Source of the DNA: Prodigiosinella aquatilis
Lineage (GTDB): Bacteria > Pseudomonadota > Gammaproteobacteria > Enterobacterales > Enterobacteriaceae
DNA: 64,000 bases
NCBI GenBank assembly: GCA_030388725.1
Contig: CP128857.1
Coordinates: 2,604,001-2,668,000 of the forward strand
Direction of reading: 5' to 3'
Shown in pieces: positions 1 through 8,881 of the stretch. Position 1 is the first letter of the stretch. Every line of letters begins with the position of its first letter. Both the position numbers and the translations under genes were made by a program. A model generated the notes under the pieces. That model had not been told where the DNA came from and did no database searches. It saw only the letters and a program-made list of their open reading frames with translations.

Positions 1-835
1 CATCTTGTTGCAAAAAATCATGAAACTTGCGGGTATCAAAGGGCCGCCGAGCCCGATAGACAAAATTACTGATGCCGTAGTTCTCTGTCTCCGGCGTATG
101 TGTCCCTCGCAGTTCCTGCAACCAGCCGGGTGCTTGTGCCGCCTTGTCAAAATTGAAGCGTTCGGTATTCAGTATCTCTTCCAGCGGAACCTGTCCCTGC
201 TCGATAGGCACAATATGCGCGGTCGGGTTGAGGGTTTGCAGCACAGTAATAATCTCTTGCCGCGCCTCAGTGGTCATTTGATCGGTTTTGCTGATCAACA
301 TCACATCGCAGAATTCAATCTGCTCAATCAGCAGATCCGTCACACTGCGCATATCCTCTTCGTCCAGGCTTTGCCCAACGTCATACAAACTTTCAGCCGC
401 CTGATACTGTTGTAGGAAATTGACGCCATCCACCACAGTGACCAGCGTATCCAGCCGGGCGAAATCAGACAGACGCTGTCCATTCTCATCTTCAAACGTG
501 AAGGTTTCCGCTACAGGTAACGGTTCGGAAATACCACTGGATTCAATCAGCAGGTAGTCATAACATCCGGCCTGCGCCAACTCCCGCACAGCAATCAATA
601 AATCTTCACGCAGGGTACAGCAGATACAGCCGTTACTCATGGAGACCAGCTTTTCCTGACGATGATCCAGCGTAACTTCATTATTCACCAGATCAGCATC
701 AATGTTCACTTCGCTCATGTCATTGACAATTACCGCGACACGCCTTCCCTGACGATTATTTAATACATGGTTTAGTACCGTGGTTTTTCCTGCCCCCAGA
801 AAACCGGACAATACAGTGACGGGTAGTGGCTGCAT
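1..835 (-). CDS. COG0523 (CobW/G3E) zinc-chaperone GTPase, ZigA/YeiR type, 3' end outside window
   Basis: Translation from the ATG at 835 (ribosome site AGGAGA just upstream) gives an uninterrupted protein that runs off the left edge, so only about 278 residues are seen. The N-terminus has a Walker A motif (GFLGAGKT) at about residues 11-18, and a CICC metal-binding motif follows near residue 73; this pair is diagnostic of COG0523 G3E GTPases. Later the guanine motif SKTD and the segment IESSGISEP are visible. Family members hydrolyse GTP to move metal, usually zinc, to client enzymes under zinc limitation. The Zur box about 100 bases upstream supports a zinc role. YeiR and ZigA subgroups cannot be separated without the C-terminus. 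Confidence 0.88.
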   Translation of the reverse strand, partial: MQPLPVTVLSGFLGAGKTTVLNHVLNNRQGRRVAVIVNDMSEVNIDADLVNNEVTLDHRQEKLVSMSNGCICCTLREDLLIAVRELAQAGCYDYLLIESSGISEPLPVAETFTFEDENGQRLSDFARLDTLVTVVDGVNFLQQYQAAESLYDVGQSLDEEDMRSVTDLLIEQIEFCDVMLISKTDQMTTEARQEIITVLQTLNPTAHIVPIEQGQVPLEEILNTERFNFDKAAQAPGWLQELRGTHTPETENYGISNFVYRARRPFDTRKFHDFLQQD

Positions 836-1188
836 GACTTTTCTCCTGCCTGAAATATGTTGTGCAATGGCTGACTAACGGTTATGCGTCAAACTCACGT
901 GATAATCGGGAATTACATTAGCACAATTATGGAATGTTATAACATAACGTTTGATAAAAAATCGACGGTACGCGACAGAACATGCTAAACCGGCAGGAAC
1001 GATAAAAACCAACAATGGCTGGATGCGGCGGGTTAATCATTGAGTTACACATACTGTCAAATTGTCGTACTTAATGATGAGTTATGCAGCAATTCTGATG
1101 GAAAAAAGGCCAGATAAGCACAACAGATTGGGAGGAGGCGCAGAGTGCGATACACTCTGTGTATTACATAATGTGTGAAAATGCCTGT
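836..1188. other. Divergent intergenic region GTPase/sapA
   Basis: This 353-base gap holds the promoters of the leftward GTPase (with the Zur box at 931-953) and of the rightward sap operon. A strong ribosome-site-like GGGAGGAGG lies at 1130-1138, about 50 bases before the chosen sapA start. Nothing else is recognisable. Confidence 0.5.
931..953. promoter_or_regulatory. Zur operator
   Basis: The 23-base near-palindrome centred on GTTATAACATAAC matches the enterobacterial Zur consensus (GAAATGTTATA-N-TATAACATTTC) at about 18 of 22 defined positions. It lies 96 bases upstream of the GTPase start codon, as expected for repression of zinc-starvation genes when zinc is plentiful. Confidence 0.75.
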
Positions 1189-2898
1189 ATGTCCGGAAAA
1201 ATAACTCTCGTATTGGTGCTGTTCTGTCTGTCGTTGCCCGCGCTGGCCGTACCGTTACCACCCCCAGTTGGCCCAACGACACCATTGGAAGATATCCGAC
1301 ACAGTGGGTTTGTTTATTGCGTCAATGATGTTCTAAACACCTTTAACCCACAAATGGCGCGCAGTGGATTAATGGTCGATACCCTGGCAGCCCAGCTGTA
1401 TGATCGTCTGCTGGGGGTCGATCCCTATACCTATCGCTTGATGCCTGAATTGGCCCAACGCTGGGAAGTGTCAGATAATGGCGCAACCTACCGATTTTGG
1501 CTGCGGCGGGATGTTCCGTTTCAGAAAACCCGTTGGTTTACCCCAACACGCATGATGAACGCAGATGATGTGATGTTCAGCTTTCAACGCATGCTGGATA
1601 AAAATAACCCGTTCCATGACATCAATGGCGGTGAATATCCCTATTTCGATAGTTTGCAGTTTTCCAGCATGGTACAGAGCATCCGAAAATTGGGTGAGTA
1701 CAGCGTAGAATTCCGGCTAAATCATCCAGACTCATCGTTCCTGTGGCATCTGGCGACACATTATGCGCCAGTGCTTTCGGCTGAGTATGCGCAGAAACTG
1801 GCGCAGCAAGACAAAAAAGAGCAGATCGATCGTCTACCGGTAGGCACTGGGCCTTATATGCTGGACGAATACCGTTACGGTCAATATATCCGCCTGAAAC
1901 GTAACGATGAATATTGGCGTGGGAAACCACGTATGGCTCAGGTGGTTATTGATCTCGGTTCCGGCGGCACCGGACGACTATCAAAGCTTCTGACCGGTGA
2001 ATGCGATGTATTAGCTTATCCGGCTGCCAGCCAATTATCCATCCTGCGTAACGACCCCCGCTTACGTCTGTCTCTGCGACCCGGCATGAATGTCGCCTAT
2101 CTGGCGTTTAATGTGCAGAAACCACCACTGGATAATGTTGATGTTCGGCATGCTATTGCCCTAGCGATTAATAATGACCGGCTGATGCAATCCATTTACT
2201 ACGGCACTGCGGAAACTGCCGCCTCTATCCTGCCTCGAGCGTCATGGGCCTACGATAACTCATCGCAGGTGACAGAATATAATCCTGTAAAATCCCGTCA
2301 GTTGTTGAAGAAACTAGGGATTACCAATCTAAGTCTGCGCTTATGGGTACCCATGGCCTCTCAGTCCTATAATCCCAGCCCAATAAAAACTGCCGAGTTG
2401 ATTCAGGCCGATCTGGCGCAAGTGGGAATTAAAGTCACGATAGTTCCCGTTGAAGGTCGTTTCCAGGAAGCCCGCCTGATGGAGATGGACCATGATCTGA
2501 CACTGGCGGGTTGGGCCACCGACAGTAATGACCCAGACAGTGTGTTCCGTCCCTTGCTAAGTTGCGCCGCCATTCCTTCACAGACCAATTATGCTCACTG
2601 GTGTGATCAGAATTTCGATACGTTGTTGCAGGATGCACGCTCTTCACAACAGCTATCCCTACGCATTGAGTACTACCAGCAAGCTCAGCACATTCTTTCC
2701 GAACAGTTACCTGTGTTGCCGTTAGCATCATCGCTCCGCATGCAGGCTTACCGTGCTGATATGAAAGGGTTAATACTTAGCCCATTTGGCAACTCCTCAT
2801 TCGCCGGAGTTTACCGAGATGACGGACATCAGGAAAAACCGGATGCAACATCCGTGGATCCTTCTTCACAGATGCCAGCTAAAGAGGAAAAACCATGA
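1189..2898 (+). CDS. sapA: SapA, periplasmic peptide-binding protein of the Sap ABC transporter
   Basis: SapA is the solute-binding protein of the sapABCDF importer, linked to antimicrobial-peptide resistance in Salmonella and plant-pathogenic Erwinia, and homologous to DppA/OppA (SBP_bac_5 fold). A hydrophobic signal peptide (about residues 1-20, ending LPALA) is followed by the family-typical segment GFVYCVN and, further on, VGTGPYML. I chose the ATG at 1189, which begins directly at the signal peptide (569 aa; E. coli SapA is 547). In-frame GTG at 1159 and ATG at 1171 would add 10 or 6 residues. The stop overlaps the sapB start by four bases, so the genes are co-transcribed. Confidence 0.95.
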   Translation: MSGKITLVLVLFCLSLPALAVPLPPPVGPTTPLEDIRHSGFVYCVNDVLNTFNPQMARSGLMVDTLAAQLYDRLLGVDPYTYRLMPELAQRWEVSDNGATYRFWLRRDVPFQKTRWFTPTRMMNADDVMFSFQRMLDKNNPFHDINGGEYPYFDSLQFSSMVQSIRKLGEYSVEFRLNHPDSSFLWHLATHYAPVLSAEYAQKLAQQDKKEQIDRLPVGTGPYMLDEYRYGQYIRLKRNDEYWRGKPRMAQVVIDLGSGGTGRLSKLLTGECDVLAYPAASQLSILRNDPRLRLSLRPGMNVAYLAFNVQKPPLDNVDVRHAIALAINNDRLMQSIYYGTAETAASILPRASWAYDNSSQVTEYNPVKSRQLLKKLGITNLSLRLWVPMASQSYNPSPIKTAELIQADLAQVGIKVTIVPVEGRFQEARLMEMDHDLTLAGWATDSNDPDSVFRPLLSCAAIPSQTNYAHWCDQNFDTLLQDARSSQQLSLRIEYYQQAQHILSEQLPVLPLASSLRMQAYRADMKGLILSPFGNSSFAGVYRDDGHQEKPDATSVDPSSQMPAKEEKP

Positions 2899-3860
2899 TC
2901 ATCTATGCGTTGCGCCGTTTGCTACTGCTGTTGGTGACACTGTTTCTGCTTTCGCTGATCAGCTTTAGCCTGGTTTATTTTACCCCCCATGCTCCGCTGA
3001 GTGGTGCGGCTCTGTTAGATGCCTATCATTTCTATTTTGTCAGCCTGTTACAGGGTGATTTCGGACTTTCCAGTATTAATGGTCAACCCATCAACGAACA
3101 ACTGAGAGAAGTATTCCCTGCCACGATTGAATTATGTGTCCTGTCGTTCTCATTATCATTGTTGGTAGGGATTCCGTTAGGGATTACCGCCGGTGTGATG
3201 CAAAACAAGGGGATGGATAAATTTATCAGTGGATTGGCCTTGCTCGGTTTCTCGCTGCCGGTCTTCTGGCTGGCTCTGTTGATGACGCTGTTTTTTTCAC
3301 TCCATCTCGGTTGGTTGCCAGTATCTGGACGTTTTGATCTGTTGTATCAGGTTCCCCCCGTCACCGGATTCGCCTTAATTGATGCCTGGCTGTCAGACTC
3401 ACCGTACCGGGATGAAATGTTACTCAGTGCCATCCGTCATCTGATTTTGCCCGTCATTGTGCTCTCGGTTGGACCAACGACCGAAGTTATCCGACTATTG
3501 CGCCTCAGTACGGCCGAGATTGGCAGCAAGAACTACATCAAAGCCGCCTTAACCCGCGGGCTGTCACGCTCAACCGTAATCCGCCGTCACCTACTGCATA
3601 ACGCCCTTCCACCTATTATTCCCAAACTGGGATTACAGTTTTCCACCATGTTAACGCTGGCGATGATCACTGAAGTAGTATTCAGCTGGCCAGGACTGGG
3701 CCGCTGGCTGGTGAACGCTATCCGCCAACAGGATTACTCGGCAATCTCGGCGGGCGTAATGGTCATCGGCACGGTGGTCATTTCTATTAATGTGTTATCT
3801 GACATCTGGGGTGCAATGGCAAACCCGTTGAAACATAAGGAATGGTATGCCCTTCGATAA
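2895..3860 (+). CDS. sapB: SapB, ABC transporter inner-membrane permease
   Basis: This is the first permease subunit of the Sap transporter, 321 aa as in E. coli. It begins with a transmembrane helix (about residues 7-28) and carries the binding-protein-dependent permease domain. The EAA loop that docks on the ATPases is visible as KAALTRGLS followed by [14 protein letters not shown] (about residues 215-245). In E. coli SapBCDF can also export putrescine. The ATG overlaps the sapA stop (ATGA), and the end overlaps sapC by 14 bases, implying translational coupling. Confidence 0.95.
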   Translation: MIIYALRRLLLLLVTLFLLSLISFSLVYFTPHAPLSGAALLDAYHFYFVSLLQGDFGLSSINGQPINEQLREVFPATIELCVLSFSLSLLVGIPLGITAGVMQNKGMDKFISGLALLGFSLPVFWLALLMTLFFSLHLGWLPVSGRFDLLYQVPPVTGFALIDAWLSDSPYRDEMLLSAIRHLILPVIVLSVGPTTEVIRLLRLSTAEIGSKNYIKAALTRGLSRSTVIRRHLLHNALPPIIPKLGLQFSTMLTLAMITEVVFSWPGLGRWLVNAIRQQDYSAISAGVMVIGTVVISINVLSDIWGAMANPLKHKEWYALR

Positions 3861-4737
3861 TGTCTATAGTGAAAAGAATCTACCCAGCCGTTGGCGTGAT
3901 ACCTGGCAAGCGTTTTATCAGGATATCTTGGGCATGTTGGGCCTTTATGGCTTCCTGTTTTTGATCGCCTTATGCTTATTCGGCAGCGCACTGGCACCTT
4001 ATGCCGTCGATCAGCAATTTTTGGGCTACCAGCTACTGCCCCCTTCCTGGTCACGTTATGGTGAAGTTTCCTTTTTCCTCGGCACCGACGATCTGGGGCG
4101 CGACCTGTTGAGCCGTTTGATGAGTGGTACCGCACCAACCTTTGGTTCCGCATTGGTGGTTACCGTTACCGCTGCACTGTGTGGCGTACTGATAGGCGTA
4201 TTGGCAGGCGTTACCCACGGGTTACGCTCCGCCGTACTGAACCATATTCTCGATGCCCTGCTCTCTATCCCTTCCCTGTTGCTGGCCATTGTTGTGATCG
4301 CTTTCATCGGTCCACAATTGGGACACGCCATGCTGGCGATAGGCCTGGCACTGCTGCCGCGAATGGTGCGCACCATATACACGGCTGTGCATGAAGAACT
4401 GGAAAAAGAGTATATTATGGCCGCCCGTTTGGATGGTGCCTCAATAATTTACATCATCTGGTATGCGATACTGCCCAATATTCTGGCGCTGCTGGTAACA
4501 GAGTTTACCCGTGCCCTCTCTGTCTCCATTCTGGATATTGCCGCCCTAGGTTTCCTGAATCTGGGAGCCCAACTCCCTACGACAGAATGGGGTACCTTGC
4601 TGGGGAACTCGCTAGAACTAGTCTATGTTGCTCCCTGGACAGTCATGCTGCCCGGGACCGCGATTACCTTCAGCGTACTGATTGTCAATCTGTTGGGCGA
4701 CGGTGTACGCCGTGCTCTGATGACTCAAACTGAGTAA
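3847..4737 (+). CDS. sapC: SapC, ABC transporter inner-membrane permease
   Basis: This is the second permease of the Sap system, 296 aa as expected for the family. A cytoplasmic N-terminus of about 35 residues precedes five or six hydrophobic helices, and the EAA-type loop [20 protein letters not shown] sits near residues 195-215. The segment [14 protein letters not shown] near residue 80 is typical of DppC/OppC/SapC permeases. The start overlaps the sapB 3' end by 14 bases and sapD follows after a 15-base gap. Confidence 0.95.
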   Translation: MPFDNVYSEKNLPSRWRDTWQAFYQDILGMLGLYGFLFLIALCLFGSALAPYAVDQQFLGYQLLPPSWSRYGEVSFFLGTDDLGRDLLSRLMSGTAPTFGSALVVTVTAALCGVLIGVLAGVTHGLRSAVLNHILDALLSIPSLLLAIVVIAFIGPQLGHAMLAIGLALLPRMVRTIYTAVHEELEKEYIMAARLDGASIIYIIWYAILPNILALLVTEFTRALSVSILDIAALGFLNLGAQLPTTEWGTLLGNSLELVYVAPWTVMLPGTAITFSVLIVNLLGDGVRRALMTQTE

Positions 4738-4752
4738 GGGTGAAGAAAGGTT

Positions 4753-5745
4753 ATGCCATTACTGGATATTCGTAATCTGACCATTGAATTACTCACCGCC
4801 GAAGGCCCGGTCAAAGCAGTAGACCGAGTGAGCATTAGCCTGACCGAAGGCGAAGTGCGTGGGTTGGTAGGAGAATCCGGCTCAGGAAAAAGCCTGATCG
4901 CCAAAGCAATTTGCGGCATCAGCAAAGATAACTGGCGCATCAGCGCCGACCGTTTTCGTTTTGACGATATCGACCTGTTACAGTTATCCACGCGGCAGCG
5001 GCGCAAACTGGTCGGACACAACGTTTCCATGATCTTTCAGGAGCCACAATCCTGTCTCGATCCTTCCGCCAGTATTGGCCGCCAACTAATGCAGGTCATC
5101 CCCGGGTGGACTTACAAAGGCCGCTGGTGGCAACGCATTAACTGGCGCAAACGTCGCGCCATAGAATTGCTTCATCGGGTCGGTTTCAAAGACCATAAAG
5201 ACATTATGCGCAGCTATCCTTATGAGCTAACGGATGGAGAGTGCCAGAAAGTAATGATCGCTATTGCACTGGCTAACCAGCCTCGTTTGTTAATCGCTGA
5301 TGAACCTACCAATGCGATGGAAGCCACCACTCAGGCACAGATTTTCCGTTTACTGTCCCGGCTAAATAAAAATAACAATACGACGATTCTGCTTATCAGC
5401 CATGATCTGCAAACCATGAGCAAATGGGCAGATCGCATTAATGTGCTGTATTGCGGCCAAACAGTAGAAAGCGCCACCGGTGAAGACTTGATTACAACAC
5501 CACATCATCCGTATACCCAGGCACTGATTCGCGCCATGCCTGATTTTGGCCGCTCTCTGCCACACAAGAGCCGGTTAAATGCACTACCAGGGGCTATACC
5601 ATCGCTGGAACATTTACCTGTGGGCTGTCGACTCGGCCCTCGCTGCCCTTATTCCCAGAAGCAATGCATGACAACCCCACCGTTGGTGTCAATGAAAAAC
5701 CATCTGTATGCCTGCCACTTTCCGCTCAACATGGAGGAATCCTGA
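4753..5745 (+). CDS. sapD: SapD, ABC transporter ATP-binding subunit
   Basis: This is one of two ATPases that power SapBC, 330 aa, the E. coli length. Walker A is GESGSGKS (about residues 39-46), Walker B is LLIADEP (about 181-187), and the H-loop is LLISHDLQ. The signature region reads LTDGECQKV rather than the canonical LSGGQ; this divergence is also present in E. coli SapD, so it is a family trait and not damage. The C-terminal oligopeptide-type extension with a cysteine-containing motif (GPRCPY) is present. The gene ends TGATG, overlapping the sapF start by one base. Confidence 0.95.
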   Translation: MPLLDIRNLTIELLTAEGPVKAVDRVSISLTEGEVRGLVGESGSGKSLIAKAICGISKDNWRISADRFRFDDIDLLQLSTRQRRKLVGHNVSMIFQEPQSCLDPSASIGRQLMQVIPGWTYKGRWWQRINWRKRRAIELLHRVGFKDHKDIMRSYPYELTDGECQKVMIAIALANQPRLLIADEPTNAMEATTQAQIFRLLSRLNKNNNTTILLISHDLQTMSKWADRINVLYCGQTVESATGEDLITTPHHPYTQALIRAMPDFGRSLPHKSRLNALPGAIPSLEHLPVGCRLGPRCPYSQKQCMTTPPLVSMKNHLYACHFPLNMEES

Positions 5746-6560
5746 TGGTAGAAACACTGCTGGAAGCCAGAAACCTGACCAAAACATTTCGCTATCGTAC
5801 TGGCTTGTTCCAACGCCATCACATAGAAGCAGTGAAATCGGTGAGCTTTACGCTGAAAGAGCGGCAAACATTGGCCATCATCGGTGAAAATGGCTCAGGT
5901 AAGTCGACGCTGGCAAAAATGTTGGCAGGGGTGATAGCCCCCACGTCCGGACAACTGCTGATCGACGATCATCAACTTCATTATGGTGATTATCGCTACC
6001 GCAGCCAACGTATTCGCATGATTTTTCAGGATGCTGCCAATGCACTGAATCCACGCCAGCGTATTGGCCAATTGCTGGATCTCCCCTTACGTCTGAACAC
6101 CAGTTTGAGTGCTGAAGATCGGGAAAAAGCCATCAATGTGGCGTTACGGCAAGTCGGGCTACGGCCAGACCATGCCTACTACTATCCGCACGCGTTAGCT
6201 CCGGGGCAGAAACAGCGCGTCGGACTGGCTCGGGCGTTGATTTTGCAGCCCAAGGTGATTGTGGCCGATGAAGCATTGGCCTCTCTGGATATGTCCATGC
6301 GATCACAGATTATCAATCTGATGCTGGAGCTTCAGGAAAAACACGGACTGTCCTATATTTATGTTACCCAGCATCTGGGCATGATGAAACATATCAGTGA
6401 CCAAATGCTGGTAATGCACGACGGAGAAGTGGTCGAACGCGGCAGTACCGCCGACGTATTGGCAGCCCCACTGCATGATTTGACCAAACGGCTGATAGCC
6501 AGCCATTTTGGTGAGGCACTGAGTGCTGATGCCTGGCGACGCGACAACGGAAACTTTTGA
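5745..6560 (+). CDS. sapF: SapF, ABC transporter ATP-binding subunit
   Basis: This is the second ATPase of the Sap transporter, 271 aa (E. coli 268). I start at the ATG at 5745, preceded by GGAGGA and matching the E. coli N-terminus ([13 protein letters not shown]). An upstream in-frame ATG at 5664 lies inside sapD and is unlikely. Walker A is GENGSGKS (about 48-55), the signature region is LAPGQKQRVGLARAL, and Walker B is VIVADEALASLD. It is the last gene of the sap operon; fabI follows after about 180 bases, the same neighbour as in E. coli. Confidence 0.95.
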   Translation: MVETLLEARNLTKTFRYRTGLFQRHHIEAVKSVSFTLKERQTLAIIGENGSGKSTLAKMLAGVIAPTSGQLLIDDHQLHYGDYRYRSQRIRMIFQDAANALNPRQRIGQLLDLPLRLNTSLSAEDREKAINVALRQVGLRPDHAYYYPHALAPGQKQRVGLARALILQPKVIVADEALASLDMSMRSQIINLMLELQEKHGLSYIYVTQHLGMMKHISDQMLVMHDGEVVERGSTADVLAAPLHDLTKRLIASHFGEALSADAWRRDNGNF

Positions 6561-6743
6561 TTCAATCGACGCGATAACCAACAGAGAAATACTCTCCGCA
6601 GGTGACCAACCGCATTGACTGCTCGGAGTACCCCTCTGTGTGTCATACATGATAGAATCATCCGGTTTATTCACCGCGACCATCAATAACTAACTATTTT
6701 TATTGGTGATGACCGCAGCAACAATGATCACAAGGATACTGCT

Positions 6744-7535
6744 ATGGGTTTTCTTAACGGCAAGCGCATTCTGGTAACTGGTGTTGCCAGTAACCGCTCC
6801 ATTGCATTCGGTATCGCACAGGCGATGCACCGAGAAGGAGCAGAACTGGCGTTCACTTATCAGAACGACAGGCTGAAATCTCGTGTAGAAGAGTTTGCCC
6901 AAGAACTGGGTTCCAGCATCATTCTGCCATGTGATGTTGCGGAAGATGCCAGCATTGAAGCACTGTTCGTTGAACTGGCAAAAGTATGGCCAAATTTCGA
7001 CGGTTTCGTTCATTCTATTGGTTATGCCCCAGGCGACCAACTGGACGGAGACTATGTTAACGCCGTTACTCGCGAAGGTTTCTCTATCGCGCATGACATC
7101 AGTTCCTACAGTTTTGTTGCCATGGCGAAAGCCTGCCGCAGCATGCTGAACCCGCACGCTGCACTGATTACACTTTCCTATCTGGGTGCAGAACGCGCCA
7201 TCCCGAACTATAACGTGATGGGGCTGGCCAAAGCTTCCCTGGAAGCCAACGTCCGCTATATGGCGAATGCTATGGGTGCACAAGGCGTGCGCGTCAATGC
7301 TATTTCCGCTGGCCCGATTCGCACACTGGCTGCTTCCGGCATCAAAAACTTCAAAAAAATGCTGTCACACTGCGAAGCCGTTACGCCTATTCGCCGTGTA
7401 GTCACCATTGAAGATGTAGGCAACGCGGCTGCTTTCATGTGTTCTGACCTGGCGGCCGGTATCTCCGGTGAAATACTACACGTTGATGGCGGTTTCAATA
7501 TCGCTTCCATGAATGAGCTGGAACTGGATAATTAA
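6744..7535 (+). CDS. fabI: FabI, NADH-dependent enoyl-[acyl-carrier-protein] reductase
   Basis: FabI reduces trans-2-enoyl-ACP to acyl-ACP in the last step of each fatty-acid elongation cycle, and is the target of triclosan and diazaborine. It is 263 aa (E. coli 262). The short-chain dehydrogenase fold starts with the nucleotide-binding segment [11 protein letters not shown], and the catalytic residues Tyr146, Tyr156 and Lys163 are at their usual positions. Gly93 is kept, but the neighbouring residue is Tyr94 instead of the Phe94 of E. coli. AAGGA precedes the ATG. The gene has its own promoter space and is not obviously coupled to sapF. Confidence 0.97.
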   Translation: MGFLNGKRILVTGVASNRSIAFGIAQAMHREGAELAFTYQNDRLKSRVEEFAQELGSSIILPCDVAEDASIEALFVELAKVWPNFDGFVHSIGYAPGDQLDGDYVNAVTREGFSIAHDISSYSFVAMAKACRSMLNPHAALITLSYLGAERAIPNYNVMGLAKASLEANVRYMANAMGAQGVRVNAISAGPIRTLAASGIKNFKKMLSHCEAVTPIRRVVTIEDVGNAAAFMCSDLAAGISGEILHVDGGFNIASMNELELDN

Positions 7536-7544
7536 TCTGGTAAT

Positions 7545-7566
7545 AAGTGAGCCGCAAGGCTCACTT
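7545..7566 (+). terminator. Hairpin after fabI
   Basis: A perfect 9-base stem (AAGTGAGCC / GGCTCACTT) with a GCAA tetraloop begins 10 bases after the fabI stop. There is no downstream T-run, so it may be a weak or mRNA-stabilising structure. Confidence 0.45.
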
Positions 7567-7777
7567 CAGACCGTTGGCAAACCTATGTATAGCGTCAAAA
7601 CGGTGATAATAAGGAAGAAGAGTAAAGCATCCGCGCCAGGGAATAGCGCGGCTTGAGCTTACAGGGAGGTACTTGCAGCGCCTTTCCGATCTTCTCATTA
7701 TCGCCGCTATATAGACTTTGTCATCAAACCCACTGATCAGTTTGACCTTGATATCCTCTCTCTGCTTTCCATTCCAT

Positions 7778-8683
7778 TTACCGATCTCTGTTCAACAACC
7801 AATCTCGCGCCACATCAAAGAAATGCTGAGCCAGCATTGTCGCCCGCCCGCTTGCAGCCATCACTACCGCTCCGTGACGTGGCATCGGCGGCAGCGCCAA
7901 TTCACGCCACATCAGTTCTGACATCATCGCCGGGATCAAACTACCGGCAGGCACAATGCCACAACCCAGCCCGACAAACACACCCTGGATCAGTTGCAGC
8001 ACAGATGAACTCTCCATTCGTACCCGCGGCGCAATACCGGCTTCGCGGAATTGGTTATCCAGATAACGTCGAAAATAGCGGCTGGGCTCTGCCAGGCAAA
8101 GCGGCAATTCGGCAATCTCCGTCAATGCCATTACACTGTCACTTACAAGCTGTGGAAAATGCTGTGGATGATACAACATTGCTACTCGCTGCTCGGTCAA
8201 AGAGGCGGTTTGAAAATTTAGCTCTCGCAATACAGTCGGCTCAAAAAAGCCGATACCGACATCCACAGCATGTGCATTAAGCGCTTCCAGCAATGGGTCA
8301 GCACTGAACAACGAAACCTGATAATCCATATGTGGGTAATCGGCACTGACGGCAGCTAACAATTCAGGCAACGCCAGGCTGCATTGCGGTACCACTCCGA
8401 TACGCAACAGACCGCTAGTCCCACGTTTCAGTGATCCTACTTCCAACTTGAGTCCCTGATACACTGACACCATCTCCCGAGCCCAGGCCAATACCCGTTC
8501 ACCTTCTGCGGTAAAACCTTCAAAATTATTACCTCGGTTGATAAGCGCCAGCCCCAGTTCCTGCTCCAGATTTTTCAATCGCATCGACAGTGTCGGCTGA
8601 CTGACAAAACTGGCTTCGGCAGCACGGCCAAAATGACGTTCTTTTTCCAAATTACACAGATAAATCAGTTGCTTGATATCCAT
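7778..8683 (-). CDS. LysR-family transcriptional regulator
   Basis: A 301-aa LysR-type regulator. The N-terminal winged helix-turn-helix is clear (HFGRAAEASFVSQPTLSMRL, about residues 17-36), and the C-terminal periplasmic-binding-like effector domain fills residues about 90-295. It is divergent from the molybdopterin oxidoreductase at 8882 with a 198-base shared promoter region. This arrangement is typical of LysR proteins that control the neighbouring gene, so it probably regulates that oxidoreductase; this is inference. The effector is unknown and I cannot assign a named E. coli orthologue. No equivalent gene sits between fabI and rnb in E. coli. Confidence 0.85.
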   Translation of the reverse strand: MDIKQLIYLCNLEKERHFGRAAEASFVSQPTLSMRLKNLEQELGLALINRGNNFEGFTAEGERVLAWAREMVSVYQGLKLEVGSLKRGTSGLLRIGVVPQCSLALPELLAAVSADYPHMDYQVSLFSADPLLEALNAHAVDVGIGFFEPTVLRELNFQTASLTEQRVAMLYHPQHFPQLVSDSVMALTEIAELPLCLAEPSRYFRRYLDNQFREAGIAPRVRMESSSVLQLIQGVFVGLGCGIVPAGSLIPAMMSELMWRELALPPMPRHGAVVMAASGRATMLAQHFFDVARDWLLNRDR

Positions 8684-8881
8684 AGCATTGCTCTTTTCCG
8701 CATGGAAAAACTACTATATCACGTCACATGGCGTCCTTCGGCGATGATAAGCTTTATCTATCCCGCTATTATCCCCTTCGATTAGACAGCATCTTGTGCA
8801 GCACCTAAACTTCTCAGTTAGCGAACAAAGCATTAAAGAAAACGCTACATATCCGAAACATCATCACCTGCATAGTAAATC
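8684..8881. promoter_or_regulatory. Shared LysR/oxidoreductase promoter region
   Basis: This 198-base gap separates the two divergent start codons and must hold both promoters and any LysR operator. I cannot point to a convincing T-N11-A palindrome by eye. Confidence 0.4.

Noticed and set aside
5..415. A 136-codon plus-strand ORF at the left edge
   Set aside because: It is antisense to the well-supported COG0523 GTPase.
5241..5267. Damaged ABC signature in SapD
   Set aside because: The non-canonical LTDGECQKV also occurs in E. coli SapD, so it is a family trait.
6761..7283. Long antisense ORF within fabI
   Set aside because: It is a shadow of fabI, whose catalytic residues are all in place on the plus strand.
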